Source of the DNA: UBA2396 sp038042175
GTDB taxonomy: Bacteria; Planctomycetota; Phycisphaerae; Phycisphaerales; UBA1924
Length of the DNA: 64,000 nucleotides
Assembly: GCA_964358855.1 (NCBI GenBank)
Contig: CAYHQQ010000003.1
Location: forward strand, 85,511 to 149,510
Reading direction: 5' to 3'
In this document: piece by piece, positions 25,610 through 35,632 of the stretch
Layout: the number at the start of each line of letters is the position of its first letter
Position numbering within the stretch: position 1 is the first letter of the stretch
Program-made: the position numbers and the translations under genes
The notes under the pieces: model-generated
Database searches by the model: none
Told to the model about the DNA's origin: nothing
What the model saw: the letters and a program-made list of their open reading frames with translations, nothing else

Positions 25610-27946
25610 ATGCGCATCCCATTCGTCGAGATCCAGAACTTTCGAAAACTGAAGTCGATACGGCTCGACTTCAGCGAGAGGATCACCCTGTGCGTTGGAG
25701 CCAACAACAGCGGCAAGACCTCGGCGATGCTGGCGCTAGGACACTTTCTGATCAACCCGAAGCGATTCACGACAAACGACTTCACCCTATCCGACTGGCG
25801 TGTCCTCAATGGCATCGGGACTCAATGGGAGAAGGCGGAGCCAACGGACGACGGGAATGCCTTGGCGACAAAGGTGCAGGCCGTGCTTCCCACGTTGGAT
25901 CTCTGGATCGAAGTGGACGCTGGACAAATTCATTACGCCCGGGACCTCTTGCCGTCTCTCGACTGGAATGGTGGACAACTTGGCGTCCGGTTGCGATTCG
26001 AGCCAAAGAGCGTCGTAGATTTGGCCAAGGCATATTTGGCAGCTCGTCAAGTTGCGGTCGCAACTAAGGCGGCGGCTGAAAAACCAGGGCGTTCCGACGT
26101 CCCCTTTGCCGTCCAACTCTGGCCTCATGACTTGCGTGCGTTCCTCGATCGAAAGCTTCACAGCTACTTCGAACTTCGCTACTACCTCTTGGACCCATCC
26201 AAAATCCAGTCTCCCGAGAACGGCTTGGCCAAGCCCCAATCCCTTCCTGCCGGTGGCGATTCCATCGAGGGCAACCCGCTTCGTGGCCTCATACGCATCG
26301 ACGAGATTTCTGCGCAGCGTGGCCTTGGAGATTCCACCAGCGACCGATCAGATCAGGATTCAACGGATGCACGTCCCACGCGCGACAAGAAAAGGTTATC
26401 CGAACAGCTAAAGGCGTACTACGCAAAGCACCTTGACCCATCAGAGTTCGCAGAACCCGAAGATGTTCAGGCGCTCCAGGCGATCGACGATGCCCAGGAG
26501 GCGTACAACCTTCGCCTTGAAACCGGGTTCGCCGATGCGATCAAAGAACTGCAGGGGCTCAATTATCCCGGCGTCTTCAATCCCAAGCTGAAGATCGCGA
26601 CCCGTCTCCGCCCGAGTGACGGCTTGAACCATAACGCAGCCGTGCAGTATGACTTGATGCCCACTCCTAGTGGCACGAGTGGGGTAGGGATGACCCTGCC
26701 GGAGGAGTACAACGGCCTGGGGTATCAGAACTTGATTTCGATGGTGTTCAAGCTCATGAGCTTTCGAGATGCTTGGATGCGAGTCGGAAAGGCAAGCAAG
26801 GCGACCGCTGAAGACGAGGCTGAACGGTTTGTGCCCCCGCTTCACCTTGTGATCGTGGAAGAACCCGAAGCGTATCTCCACGCTCAGGTGCAGCAGGTAT
26901 TCGTAAAGAAGGCGTACGACGTTCTTCGCAATCGCCCAGAACTGAAGATCAAGCAGCCGGACGGCACATGGGCGGATCAACCGGGTCTTCGAACCCAACT
27001 GATCGTCAGCACCCATTCCAGTCACGTTGCGCACGAATGCGACTTTGCGTGGCTCCGCTATTTCCGACGTCAGCCCATGCGGGCGGAGCAGGTGCCGACG
27101 TCCGTGGTTATCAACCTGTCGCAAGTGTTCGGTACCGAAGACGACACGCACAAGTTCGTCAGGCGGTATCTGCGGGCAACCCACTGCGACTTGTTCTTCG
27201 CCGATGCAGCTATTCTGGTCGAAGGCTCCGCAGAACGCATGCTGGTTCCACACTTCATTCGGCACCACTATGACAAACTCCACTGCGCCTATGTGACGTT
27301 GTTGGAAATCGACGGAGGGCACGCGCACACTCTTCGCAAACTCATTGAGCACCTCGGGTTGGTCACGCTGATTATCACGGACCTGGATTCAGTCGAGCCC
27401 ACTCCTCCTCACAAAGCGACGCCAACCAAGCGGGGCAACGGTCTAGTGACCAGTAACACCACGCTGAAAACATGGCATCCTTGCGAGCCTGGGATCGACA
27501 AGCTGCTCGACATAAAGCCCGAAGCCAAAATCAAGCTCTATCCAGAGACGCCGCTGTTCAATGTACGAGTGGCGTTCCAAATACCGACTTCTGTCCAACT
27601 CGGCGCTTCGAGCAAGCCTGTGGATGCATTCGCGTCCACCTTTGAAGATGCGTTGGTGCTTCACAATTTGGACTTGTTCAAGACGCTGAATGGCGTGGGA
27701 GGAATCAAAAAGGTAAAGGACGCGGTGGTGTCTGCAACAGACGCCGCGAGCCTAACGACGGCGCTGTTCGAGATCGTGAGAGAGATGTCGAAAGCTGCAT
27801 TCGCACTGGACCTGTTGTTCATTCAGGACCCGAAGGACCTGAAAGTACCCCTTTATATCCACGAGGGACTGGCATGGCTTGAGCAGCAACTCGACAACCG
27901 TACCGACGTGGTGTGTTCTACGCCTACGCCGGAGGTAGTAGAATGA
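25610..27946 (+). CDS. OLD-family ATPase/TOPRIM nuclease (GajA-like)
   Basis: 778 residues. The N-terminal ABC-type ATPase has FRKLKSIRLDF, Walker A VGANNSGKTSAM (about 28-39), the signature region, and Walker B LVIVEEPEAYLHAQ (about 411-424) followed by LIVSTHSSHVA. The C-terminal TOPRIM nuclease has AAILVEGSAERMLVPHFI (catalytic Glu) and LGLVTLIITDLDS (DxD). This is the layout of class 2 OLD nucleases and Gabija GajA, but about 200 residues longer than the classical GajA. It is tightly coupled to the next UvrD gene by a 4-base overlap, as in Gabija. AGGAG precedes the ATG. Confidence 0.9.
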   Translation: MRIPFVEIQNFRKLKSIRLDFSERITLCVGANNSGKTSAMLALGHFLINPKRFTTNDFTLSDWRVLNGIGTQWEKAEPTDDGNALATKVQAVLPTLDLWIEVDAGQIHYARDLLPSLDWNGGQLGVRLRFEPKSVVDLAKAYLAARQVAVATKAAAEKPGRSDVPFAVQLWPHDLRAFLDRKLHSYFELRYYLLDPSKIQSPENGLAKPQSLPAGGDSIEGNPLRGLIRIDEISAQRGLGDSTSDRSDQDSTDARPTRDKKRLSEQLKAYYAKHLDPSEFAEPEDVQALQAIDDAQEAYNLRLETGFADAIKELQGLNYPGVFNPKLKIATRLRPSDGLNHNAAVQYDLMPTPSGTSGVGMTLPEEYNGLGYQNLISMVFKLMSFRDAWMRVGKASKATAEDEAERFVPPLHLVIVEEPEAYLHAQVQQVFVKKAYDVLRNRPELKIKQPDGTWADQPGLRTQLIVSTHSSHVAHECDFAWLRYFRRQPMRAEQVPTSVVINLSQVFGTEDDTHKFVRRYLRATHCDLFFADAAILVEGSAERMLVPHFIRHHYDKLHCAYVTLLEIDGGHAHTLRKLIEHLGLVTLIITDLDSVEPTPPHKATPTKRGNGLVTSNTTLKTWHPCEPGIDKLLDIKPEAKIKLYPETPLFNVRVAFQIPTSVQLGASSKPVDAFASTFEDALVLHNLDLFKTLNGVGGIKKVKDAVVSATDAASLTTALFEIVREMSKAAFALDLLFIQDPKDLKVPLYIHEGLAWLEQQLDNRTDVVCSTPTPEVVE

Positions 27947-29847
27947 GCGTGCCAGCATCGGCAGATGACGCCGTAGATGCGAATGTCGATAGCGACATTG
28001 CCCGGTACTTGAACCCAAAGTCTCCGAAGAGTTTTTTCTTGTTCGCCGGGGCTGGATCAGGAAAAACTCGCTCGCTGGTGACGGCATTACAGTCGCTCGT
28101 GGCCACGAGCGGACACGAGCTGCGCATACGCGGTCAGCAGGTCGCGGTGGTCACGTACACGAACGCTGCATGCGACGAGATTCAGAGCAGGCTTCAGAAT
28201 GACCCGCTGATCCGAGTGTCCACTATACACAGTTTTGTTTGGGAGTTGATTCGTGGATTCAACAATGACATCAGGGCATGGTTAAGCGCAAATCTGAGTG
28301 TCGAGATTCGCGAGTTGGAGGAAGCAGAAAAGAAGGGTCGCGGTGGCAAAGCATCACAGGAACGAAAGCGGAGCATCGAGTCAAAACGAAAAAGGCTTGA
28401 CGCTTTGCCGACGATCAAACGATTCACCTACAGCCCGACAGGAGATAACCGCGAAAGGGACTCGCTGAACCATGCCGAAGTCATTGCAATCGGAGCGTTT
28501 TTGCTCACAACTCGCCCCTTGATGCAGCGTCTTCTGATTGATCGATCACCGTTCATGCTGATCGATGAGAGCCAAGATACCAGCAAGCTCTTGATGGAGG
28601 CGGTTCTCGCGGTGCAGGCAGCGCAATCAGCCAAGTTTGGCTTGGGATTGTTTGGCGACACGATGCAGCGCATCTATGCCGACGGGAAGATCGATCTTGG
28701 AGTCAATCTGCCCCCTGATTGGGCAAAGCCCGCAAAGGTCATGAATCACCGCTGTCCGAAACGGATCGTGCGCTTGATCAATAAAGTGCGTAGCCCGGTT
28801 GATGGTCAGGAGCAAAGGGCTCGGGACGATGCTGCCGACGGGCATGTGAGGTTGTTCGTGTGTTCCGCGGGCAAGGGAGATCGAGCCAACACGGAACGCA
28901 CTGCCAGAGAGCGGATGAGGGCAATCACGGGTGATGCAGGTTGGGGCGAGCCAGAGCAGTCAAAAACGCTCATCCTTGAACACCACATGGCGGCGAATCG
29001 GATGGGTTTTTTCGATATGTTCAGCCCGTTATATGGTGAAGACGACTACAAGACTGGTCTCCTGGATGGAACGCTGCCAGCCCTGAGGTTATTCGCACAG
29101 CAAGTCTTCCCGCTTATTCAAGCCATGCGGGCCGGAAACAAATTCGGCGCAATGGCGGTGTTGAGAAAGCACTCGCCCCTTCTGGATAAGGCTTCACTTG
29201 AAGAGTGCGCGGATCAGATGGCTCAACTCAATGCGCTTCGGACGTCAGTCGATAAGCTCGTGGCACTACTTCAAGCGACCCCTAAAGCCAGCTTTGCCGA
29301 CGTACTGAAGCTCGTGGCCGCGGAAAGACTCTTTGCTATTCCCGATTCTCTCTATCCGTTCGCCGTTGAGACAGAAACAGAGGCAGAGGGACCGGGGACT
29401 GAAGGCCAACCTCCGAGCGACGAAACGGCCGGAGATCGAGCGGAGTCAAGACGTGCTGCGCTGACAGGCTTCCTCGCCTCCCCATTCGCTCAAATCGGAC
29501 CATATGCGGAGTATGTGAGTCGAGCCGCTCCATTTGATACGCATCAGAATGTCAAGGGACGAGAGTTTCCGAGAGTGATGGTTGTCATGGACGATGACCA
29601 AGCGCGGGGCTTCATGTTTTCCTATGACAAGCTATTCGGAGCAAAGGAAAAGAGCAAGACCGACATCGAGCACGAGCACGCAAAGAAAGAAACAGGGATC
29701 GATCGAACGCGACGACTTCTCTACGTCACATGCAGCAGAAGCGAAAGCAGCCTTGCACTAGTGGCCTACAGCACGAATCCGCAAGCTGTTCGCGCGCGAG
29801 CAATTGCAGAGGGGTGGCTCGACGAGAACGAAATCGAGATGCTCTAG
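27943..29847 (+). CDS. UvrD/Rep-like SF1 helicase (GajB-like)
   Basis: 634 residues from the ATG at 27943, which overlaps the OLD stop as ATGA and has GGAGG upstream. SF1A motifs: FLFAGAGSGKTRSL (about 32-45), VVTYTNAACDEIQSRL, VSTIHSFVWELI, FMLIDESQDTSKLL (about 203-216), GLFGDTMQRIY, and the C-terminal HQNVKGREFPRVMVV and RRLLYVTCSRSESSLALV. It is longer than classical GajB. In Gabija-type systems the helicase partners the OLD nuclease in phage defence. It is the last gene of the five-gene cassette and faces the convergent integrase. Confidence 0.9.
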   Translation: MSVPASADDAVDANVDSDIARYLNPKSPKSFFLFAGAGSGKTRSLVTALQSLVATSGHELRIRGQQVAVVTYTNAACDEIQSRLQNDPLIRVSTIHSFVWELIRGFNNDIRAWLSANLSVEIRELEEAEKKGRGGKASQERKRSIESKRKRLDALPTIKRFTYSPTGDNRERDSLNHAEVIAIGAFLLTTRPLMQRLLIDRSPFMLIDESQDTSKLLMEAVLAVQAAQSAKFGLGLFGDTMQRIYADGKIDLGVNLPPDWAKPAKVMNHRCPKRIVRLINKVRSPVDGQEQRARDDAADGHVRLFVCSAGKGDRANTERTARERMRAITGDAGWGEPEQSKTLILEHHMAANRMGFFDMFSPLYGEDDYKTGLLDGTLPALRLFAQQVFPLIQAMRAGNKFGAMAVLRKHSPLLDKASLEECADQMAQLNALRTSVDKLVALLQATPKASFADVLKLVAAERLFAIPDSLYPFAVETETEAEGPGTEGQPPSDETAGDRAESRRAALTGFLASPFAQIGPYAEYVSRAAPFDTHQNVKGREFPRVMVVMDDDQARGFMFSYDKLFGAKEKSKTDIEHEHAKKETGIDRTRRLLYVTCSRSESSLALVAYSTNPQAVRARAIAEGWLDENEIEML

Positions 29848-29946
29848 TGGTCCGATAGCCCCGCGACCGCGACTCCGGATTTTATTGAAACCCAAAGACA
29901 CCCTCCGTCACGATCGCGGGGCGCTGTCGGTCAAGTGCGGCAAACG

Positions 29947-31134
29947 TCAACGTTGTGCGGTACGGGTCGTCGTCGATTCTGTGGGGAACAGCCGGTCGAG
30001 CGTGCGGGCCGCTTCGGCGAGAAACTCCGGGCGTCGCTTGGCATAGACCTCTTCCGTGATTCGGGTGTTGGTGTGCCCAAGCATCCCACTCACCTCCCGC
30101 AGCGGTACGCCCGCCGCAGCGAGCAAGGTCGCTCCGGTGTGTCGAAGGACTCCAGGTGTGGCATTGGGAATGTCCGCCCGTTTGCACGCGGACCGGAATG
30201 AGCGTCGCACCTTCTTGAGAGGTGAACCGTCAAACTCCACCACATACCCGCTCACCGATTCTTTCATCGCCTTCACAAGCTCCGGTCGAAGTGTGCCCGT
30301 GATTGGAACGACAGGCTTGCGCTTGTTGCTCTGAACCCCGCCCGGTGGAAGGAAGTTGATCCGATTCCATACCAAATCCACCTGTTCGACGCGAAGGTTC
30401 AGGATCGCGGCAGGTCGTTGTAGTGTGTGCAGGGCCAGCAGCACAAACCGGCGGAGATGCGGTTCGTCGCACGCGGCCAGGAGCCGCTGTACTTCGTCTT
30501 CCGTGAGGAACCTGTCCCGAGGCGATGGCTTCGGAAGCAGGCGAACGTACGGGAACGAGGACAGTTCGCCACGGCGCCAAGCGTCGTAGAAAGATGCACG
30601 CAGGATATCGAGATTGCGGTTCATTGTCCCGTTTGAAAGTGGACAGCCGGTACTGCGTGAGATTCGACGCCACGCGATGAATCGCTCCTGTACCCGCGGC
30701 GTCAACTCATGCACGTACACCACATCCTGCTCCATGCAGAAAGCTGTCCAGGCTTTGAGCGCGTAACGAGCTGCTTCGTGCGAAGCACGCCCCTTGAGCC
30801 GCTGCACATAGCCCGACAGAACGTCCAGGACTGGAACTGCTGATCCGGTTAGACCATTGCCGGGACCCAGAGCTGGACCTCCTGAAGGGGGCAGTGAAAC
30901 CGCTGCGGGCTCACATTGAATCACTGTCTGTGTTTGATGCTCTGTCATTGCCAATGGACCTGCTCGTTCATCCGCAAGTTGAATCAGAAACTGTTTGGCG
31001 TTTTCGAGACTTCTAGTGCCCGTGCTGCGGCGGCGTACCCGACGCGTGCCCGGTCGGCACCAATAGACGTACCAGATGGGTGTATCTCTTCTCCGGACCA
31101 ACCAGTGATCCTTGTACTCGAAAACTCTTTGCAT
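29947..31134 (-). CDS. Tyrosine recombinase (integrase) 1
   Basis: 395 residues. An N-terminal arm-binding part (DTPIWYVYWCRPGTRRVRRR), a SAM-like core-binding domain, then the catalytic domain: HTLQRPAAILNL (box I Arg), PGVLRHTGATLLAAAG (box II Arg), MLGHTNTRITEEVYAK (His and nucleophilic Tyr). The residue normally His three before the box II Arg appears as Gly, an unusual change. It converges on the UvrD gene and follows regulator and excisionase genes on the same strand, forming an integration module. The 99 bases between it and the helicase gene hold CCCCGCGA and TCGCGGGG arms far apart but no clear terminator. Confidence 0.88.
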   Translation of the reverse strand: MQRVFEYKDHWLVRRRDTPIWYVYWCRPGTRRVRRRSTGTRSLENAKQFLIQLADERAGPLAMTEHQTQTVIQCEPAAVSLPPSGGPALGPGNGLTGSAVPVLDVLSGYVQRLKGRASHEAARYALKAWTAFCMEQDVVYVHELTPRVQERFIAWRRISRSTGCPLSNGTMNRNLDILRASFYDAWRRGELSSFPYVRLLPKPSPRDRFLTEDEVQRLLAACDEPHLRRFVLLALHTLQRPAAILNLRVEQVDLVWNRINFLPPGGVQSNKRKPVVPITGTLRPELVKAMKESVSGYVVEFDGSPLKKVRRSFRSACKRADIPNATPGVLRHTGATLLAAAGVPLREVSGMLGHTNTRITEEVYAKRRPEFLAEAARTLDRLFPTESTTTRTAQR

Positions 31135-31412
31135 TTTGTTTGACCCCCGCTTAGCGATTCCACAAACTGCCGCAGTTGGTCAGCCCGCACGAGTACTCGG
31201 CGGCGTATCCGAACGCAGTCAAGACGCCCGGCTCGGAGTTCGCGTTCAACGGTGTTGCGATGCACCCGAAGCAGCCGAGCCGCCTCTGCGATCGTGAACA
31301 GTTGCGGCACTCCCACCAGCGCGCGCTTTCGGGTCCGCGTCAAGGGCTTGGTTTGGCCTTTTGAAGAACGAACCCGAACTTGTGGCGCGGAATCAGCGCA
31401 CTTGTCCGTCAA
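30984..31412 (-). CDS. Excisionase-like HTH protein overlapping integrase 1
   Basis: 142 residues. Residues about 36-90 (PQLFTIAEAARLLRVHRNTV, then RELRAGRLDCVRIRRRVLV, RADQLRQFVESL) are a MerR/excisionase-type HTH_17 domain. The TTG start overlaps the upstream regulator stop as TTGA. The last 50 residues lie in another frame of the integrase gene, a 151-base overlap; these residues look unlike any domain, so the functional part probably ends before the overlap. Likely role: directionality factor or transcriptional control of the integrase. Confidence 0.65.
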   Translation of the reverse strand: MTDKCADSAPQVRVRSSKGQTKPLTRTRKRALVGVPQLFTIAEAARLLRVHRNTVERELRAGRLDCVRIRRRVLVRADQLRQFVESLSGGQTKCKEFSSTRITGWSGEEIHPSGTSIGADRARVGYAAAARALEVSKTPNSF

Positions 31413-31915
31413 GAGCCCACCAGTCCCGGATAGTCGATAAGAGGTTTGCCCTGCTCGCGGAGCCGTTTGTTGGCTTCCACGGCGATGCGACGAAAATCAG
31501 TTAGTCGGCCATCAAGAAGCCAAGCTCCGTTCGGGCCACGGCTAACCCGGTCTGCCATCACCGCCAGCACCCTTCGCATCGGCTCACTCTGATTGTCCTG
31601 TTCGATCGCCCGCACCTTCTCCGCGTCATTGGCAGCTTCGAGATCGGAAGCGGACGTGGACCACGGAAATACCAGTTTCTTGGAGCCATTGGCCAGAACG
31701 ATCACCGTTGCGCATTCGGGGTTGCCCGGAGAGAGGAAGTCCCGCAGTTGCACGCGGCCGCCGGTCAGTTCAATGATTTTCTGAAGCGTTCCCGGGTTGG
31801 GCACACGCTCACCGTGGAGATAGCGGGTGATGGTGCTTCGACTAGCCAGTTTCAAGGCCAGCCGCAATTGGGTCGTGGTCATTCCCGACTGGAAGAGGAA
31901 ATCAGCAAGTTTCAT
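31409..31915 (-). CDS. HTH regulator of integration module 1
   Basis: 168 residues from the ATG ending at 31915 with GGCGGA upstream; a longer open frame to 32209 is rejected. The N-terminus MKLADFLFQSGMTTTQLRLA, then SRSTITRYLHGERVPNPGTL, is a Cro/CI-like HTH; residues 60-110 form a small beta-rich part, and the C-terminal RGPNGAWLLDGRLTDFRRIAVEANKRL region is helical. Probably a repressor controlling excision and integration. It lies divergent to the plus-strand excisionase-like gene, with a 257-base gap that shows no other gene. Confidence 0.7.
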   Translation of the reverse strand: MKLADFLFQSGMTTTQLRLALKLASRSTITRYLHGERVPNPGTLQKIIELTGGRVQLRDFLSPGNPECATVIVLANGSKKLVFPWSTSASDLEAANDAEKVRAIEQDNQSEPMRRVLAVMADRVSRGPNGAWLLDGRLTDFRRIAVEANKRLREQGKPLIDYPGLVGS

Positions 31916-32172
31916 TCCGCCGAAATAGCGCAGCGGTGGGTAGAAGTCTGCATAGCGGTGCCAGAGTGAGAACGCCCCCGGTTGTGGACCGGGGCATTTC
32001 TGCAACGCGGCGGGCGGATCGGGCGTATACTTGGGCAAGCCAAAAGGGCTGGCGCGTCGCCAGTTCCCATCCGGCAGCCGAAGTGTCTCACCGGCAGGAG
32101 GTGCGTCCCAGGGCGGACATCGACAACTGCATAGCTCACTGGTCTCTGACCCACTCGCCTTTTGCAGTGAGA

Positions 32173-32430
32173 ATGCCGATGCACGACAGCTCTGTGACGC
32201 GTTCACCACAACTTTTCGCCGCCTCTGGTTCCCCCGATAGTGGCAGCACGCCTCTGTTGGTTGGGATCGAAGAGGTGGCCCGGTTGCTGAACGTCTCCTC
32301 TCGCACCGTTTGGACCCTCACCGTTTCCGGCAGCCTGCCCCATCTTCGGATTGGTCGGCGGGTGCTCTACCCCGTCGATGCCGTCCGTCGCTGGACAGCG
32401 GAGCGGACCCAAGGCGGTGGCACCACATAG
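32173..32430 (+). CDS. Excisionase-like HTH protein of integration module 2
   Basis: 85 residues from ATG 32173 (a second in-frame ATG is at 32179). LLVGIEEVARLLNVSSRTVW, then LTVSGSLPHLRIGRRVLYPV and DAVRRWTAERTQ, is a complete HTH_17/excisionase domain. It is followed 174 bases later by a tyrosine recombinase gene on the same strand, the usual xis-int order. The interval 32431-32604 contains no supported gene. A longer frame reaching 31936 lacks coding character. Confidence 0.75.
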   Translation: MPMHDSSVTRSPQLFAASGSPDSGSTPLLVGIEEVARLLNVSSRTVWTLTVSGSLPHLRIGRRVLYPVDAVRRWTAERTQGGGTT

Positions 32431-32604
32431 TCGCTGGCTCGGACTTGGCAACGCACTCTTGTTCTCGCCGTTGCCGCGTGCCAACTACGCGATCTCAAGT
32501 GAGTAGCCGTCTATTCGACACGCCGACTGCACGCGTGTCGAGTGCCGTAAGCCTGCGTTAGGCAGGCTATCCACCAAGCCACCCCGCTCAACCGAGAGTT
32601 CATC

Positions 32605-33938
<1,334 letters not shown>

Positions 33939-34253
33939 GTCGCTCCTCGGCCTTCCGAGTGCGGCCAAGAGTGTAGGCGGTGGCGTCTTTGGATTCCCGT
34001 TCTCGGCCCCGTTGGCCAAGATCACCTTTGGATCACACCGGCCTCTTCGCCACCAACCACCCCCCCGGATTCCCAGAGTGGAATCGACATGGGAGGCCCC
34101 CTAAAGTCCGGGCTTGCCGGTCGGAGGTCACGGTGACTTTCACGGCGGCGCGGCGCGTAGTGGCCTTGTGGCACGTGCTGTTTGAAGGCCGAGTTGAACT
34201 GCACGAAATCGGCCGGTCGGGACGCAGGGCGCCCCGTTCGGTTGGAGAATCAA
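33939..34253. other. Intergenic region between tRNA-Lys and rpmF
   Basis: About 315 bases without a supported gene. It should carry the divergent promoters of the tRNA (minus) and of rpmF-plsX-fabH (plus). I see no convincing consensus boxes. Overlapping frames here are arginine/proline-rich and not protein-like. Confidence 0.5.
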
Positions 34254-34454
34254 ATGCTTCCCGCACAAAGACAAAGCAAGGGCCGCTCCCGTCGTCGTCG
34301 TTCGCACCACGCCATGACCGGCGCGATCCCCGCGGTCTGTCCGCTCTCGGGCATGCCCAAGATGCCGCACCGGGCCTGCAACGAGTCGGGTTATGTTCGC
34401 CCCGGCCTGCGGATCAAGGTGGCGAAGCTGGGCATCGGCGTCGCCAAGAAGTAA
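34254..34454 (+). CDS. rpmF: Ribosomal protein bL32
   Basis: 66 residues from the ATG at 34254, after GGAGA. MLPAQRQSKGRSRRRRSHHA is the typical basic L32 start (…RRRRxHxA), followed by a C-terminal part with CPLSG and HRACNESGYVRPG. Zinc-binding L32 proteins have two CxxC pairs here; in this one the second cysteine of each is Ser, so the zinc ribbon seems half lost. The gene stands before plsX, the widely conserved order. It is a structural protein of the 50S subunit. Confidence 0.9.
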   Translation: MLPAQRQSKGRSRRRRSHHAMTGAIPAVCPLSGMPKMPHRACNESGYVRPGLRIKVAKLGIGVAKK

Positions 34455-34576
34455 GTGCGACGGCCGTGGGCCGCGTCTTTGAACCGATCGGTTTGTTCTT
34501 TGCGAATGACCTTGGCTTGTGACGTTGGCTTGTGACGTTGGGCGCGTCTGTGCTCCGGGCGACGGAAGGAACCGCG

Positions 34577-35632
34577 ATGAGAGTGGCTGTGGACGTGATG
34601 GGCGGCGACCATGCCCCCGACGCGATTCTTAAGGGCTGCGTGCAAGCACTCGCGGATCTCTCCCTCGACGACGAGTTGATCCTTGTCGGGCCCCGCGACC
34701 TCATTGAGGACTATCTCACCGAGCGGGATGTGACCGATCGTCGGGTGACGATCGAGCACGCCTCGGATGTCATCGCCATGGAGGAGTCGCCCGCCAAGGC
34801 GGTGCGGCAGAAGCCCGACTCTTCGATCGTCAAGATGTCCTGGCTGGGCTCGGAGCGATCCGGACGCCGGGCCGACGCCGTGCTCTCGGCCGGAAACACC
34901 GGCGCCTGCGTTTCGGCGGCGATCATGCAGATGAGGCGCATGCCCGGGTGCATCCGCCCCGGGATCGCCGTCACGGTTCCCAGCTTTCACGGCCCGGTCC
35001 TGATGATCGACGCGGGGGCGAATCCCGAGCCCAAGCCCTCGCACCTGGCCCAGTACGCCCTCATGGGCGACACCATGGCGCGGACGCTGCTGAAGATCGA
35101 GAATCCCCGGGTCGCGGTGATGAACATCGGCTCGGAGGAGGCCAAGGGGACCGGGATCATCAAGGAGACCCGGGACCTGGTCCGTTCGCTGCCGGGGATC
35201 AACTACGTCGGCTTTGTCGAGGGACGCGACTTCTTCGAGGGCGTCGCCGATGTCGTGGTCACCGACGGGCTGGTCGGCAACACGCTCCTCAAGTCTGCCG
35301 AGGGACTGGCCAAGAGCATGTTCAAGGCCATCATCGCCGAGCTGATGGAGGTCGACGTGAGCCTGATTCCTCCGATGGAGGAAGTGATCAAGCGGATCTA
35401 CCGCAAGAACGACTACCACGAGCACGGCGGCGCGCCGCTTCTGGGCGTGAATGGGGCGTGCTTCATTGCGCACGGCTCGAGCGAGCCCAGGGCGATCCGG
35501 GCCGCCATCCGCAATGTTCGCGCGTTTGTCAGGGCCGGTGTGAACGAGGCTATCGTTCGCAGGCTGGCCGAGGCCCCCGAGTTCGTGGGTGTGGGTGGGG
35601 GTGTGGGCGGGGCCGAACAGGAGCAACCGTGA
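34577..35632 (+). CDS. plsX: Phosphate acyltransferase PlsX
   Basis: 351 residues. MRVAVDVMGGDHAP is the diagnostic N-terminus, with SAGNTGA, IDAGANPEPKPSHLAQYA, NIGSEEAKGTGIIKE, GFVEGRDFFEGVADVVVTDG and GGAPLLGVNG further on, all PlsX signatures. It makes acyl-phosphate from acyl-ACP for phospholipid synthesis at the membrane. Start chosen at ATG 34577 with AAGGA upstream. A perfect 13-base tandem duplication (TTGGCTTGTGACG, 34512-34537) lies ahead of it. The stop overlaps the fabH GTG start by 4 bases. Confidence 0.96.
   Translation: MRVAVDVMGGDHAPDAILKGCVQALADLSLDDELILVGPRDLIEDYLTERDVTDRRVTIEHASDVIAMEESPAKAVRQKPDSSIVKMSWLGSERSGRRADAVLSAGNTGACVSAAIMQMRRMPGCIRPGIAVTVPSFHGPVLMIDAGANPEPKPSHLAQYALMGDTMARTLLKIENPRVAVMNIGSEEAKGTGIIKETRDLVRSLPGINYVGFVEGRDFFEGVADVVVTDGLVGNTLLKSAEGLAKSMFKAIIAELMEVDVSLIPPMEEVIKRIYRKNDYHEHGGAPLLGVNGACFIAHGSSEPRAIRAAIRNVRAFVRAGVNEAIVRRLAEAPEFVGVGGGVGGAEQEQP

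Noticed and set aside
29848..29946. Terminator between UvrD-like helicase and integrase 1
   Set aside because: CCCCGCGA and TCGCGGGG are complementary but about 50 bases apart with no T-run, so an intrinsic terminator is not supported.
34948..35628. N-terminal extension of FabH
   Set aside because: It is the +1 shadow of plsX (Gly/Arg/His-rich); the true start is the GTG at 35629 with AGGAG and a GTGA overlap.
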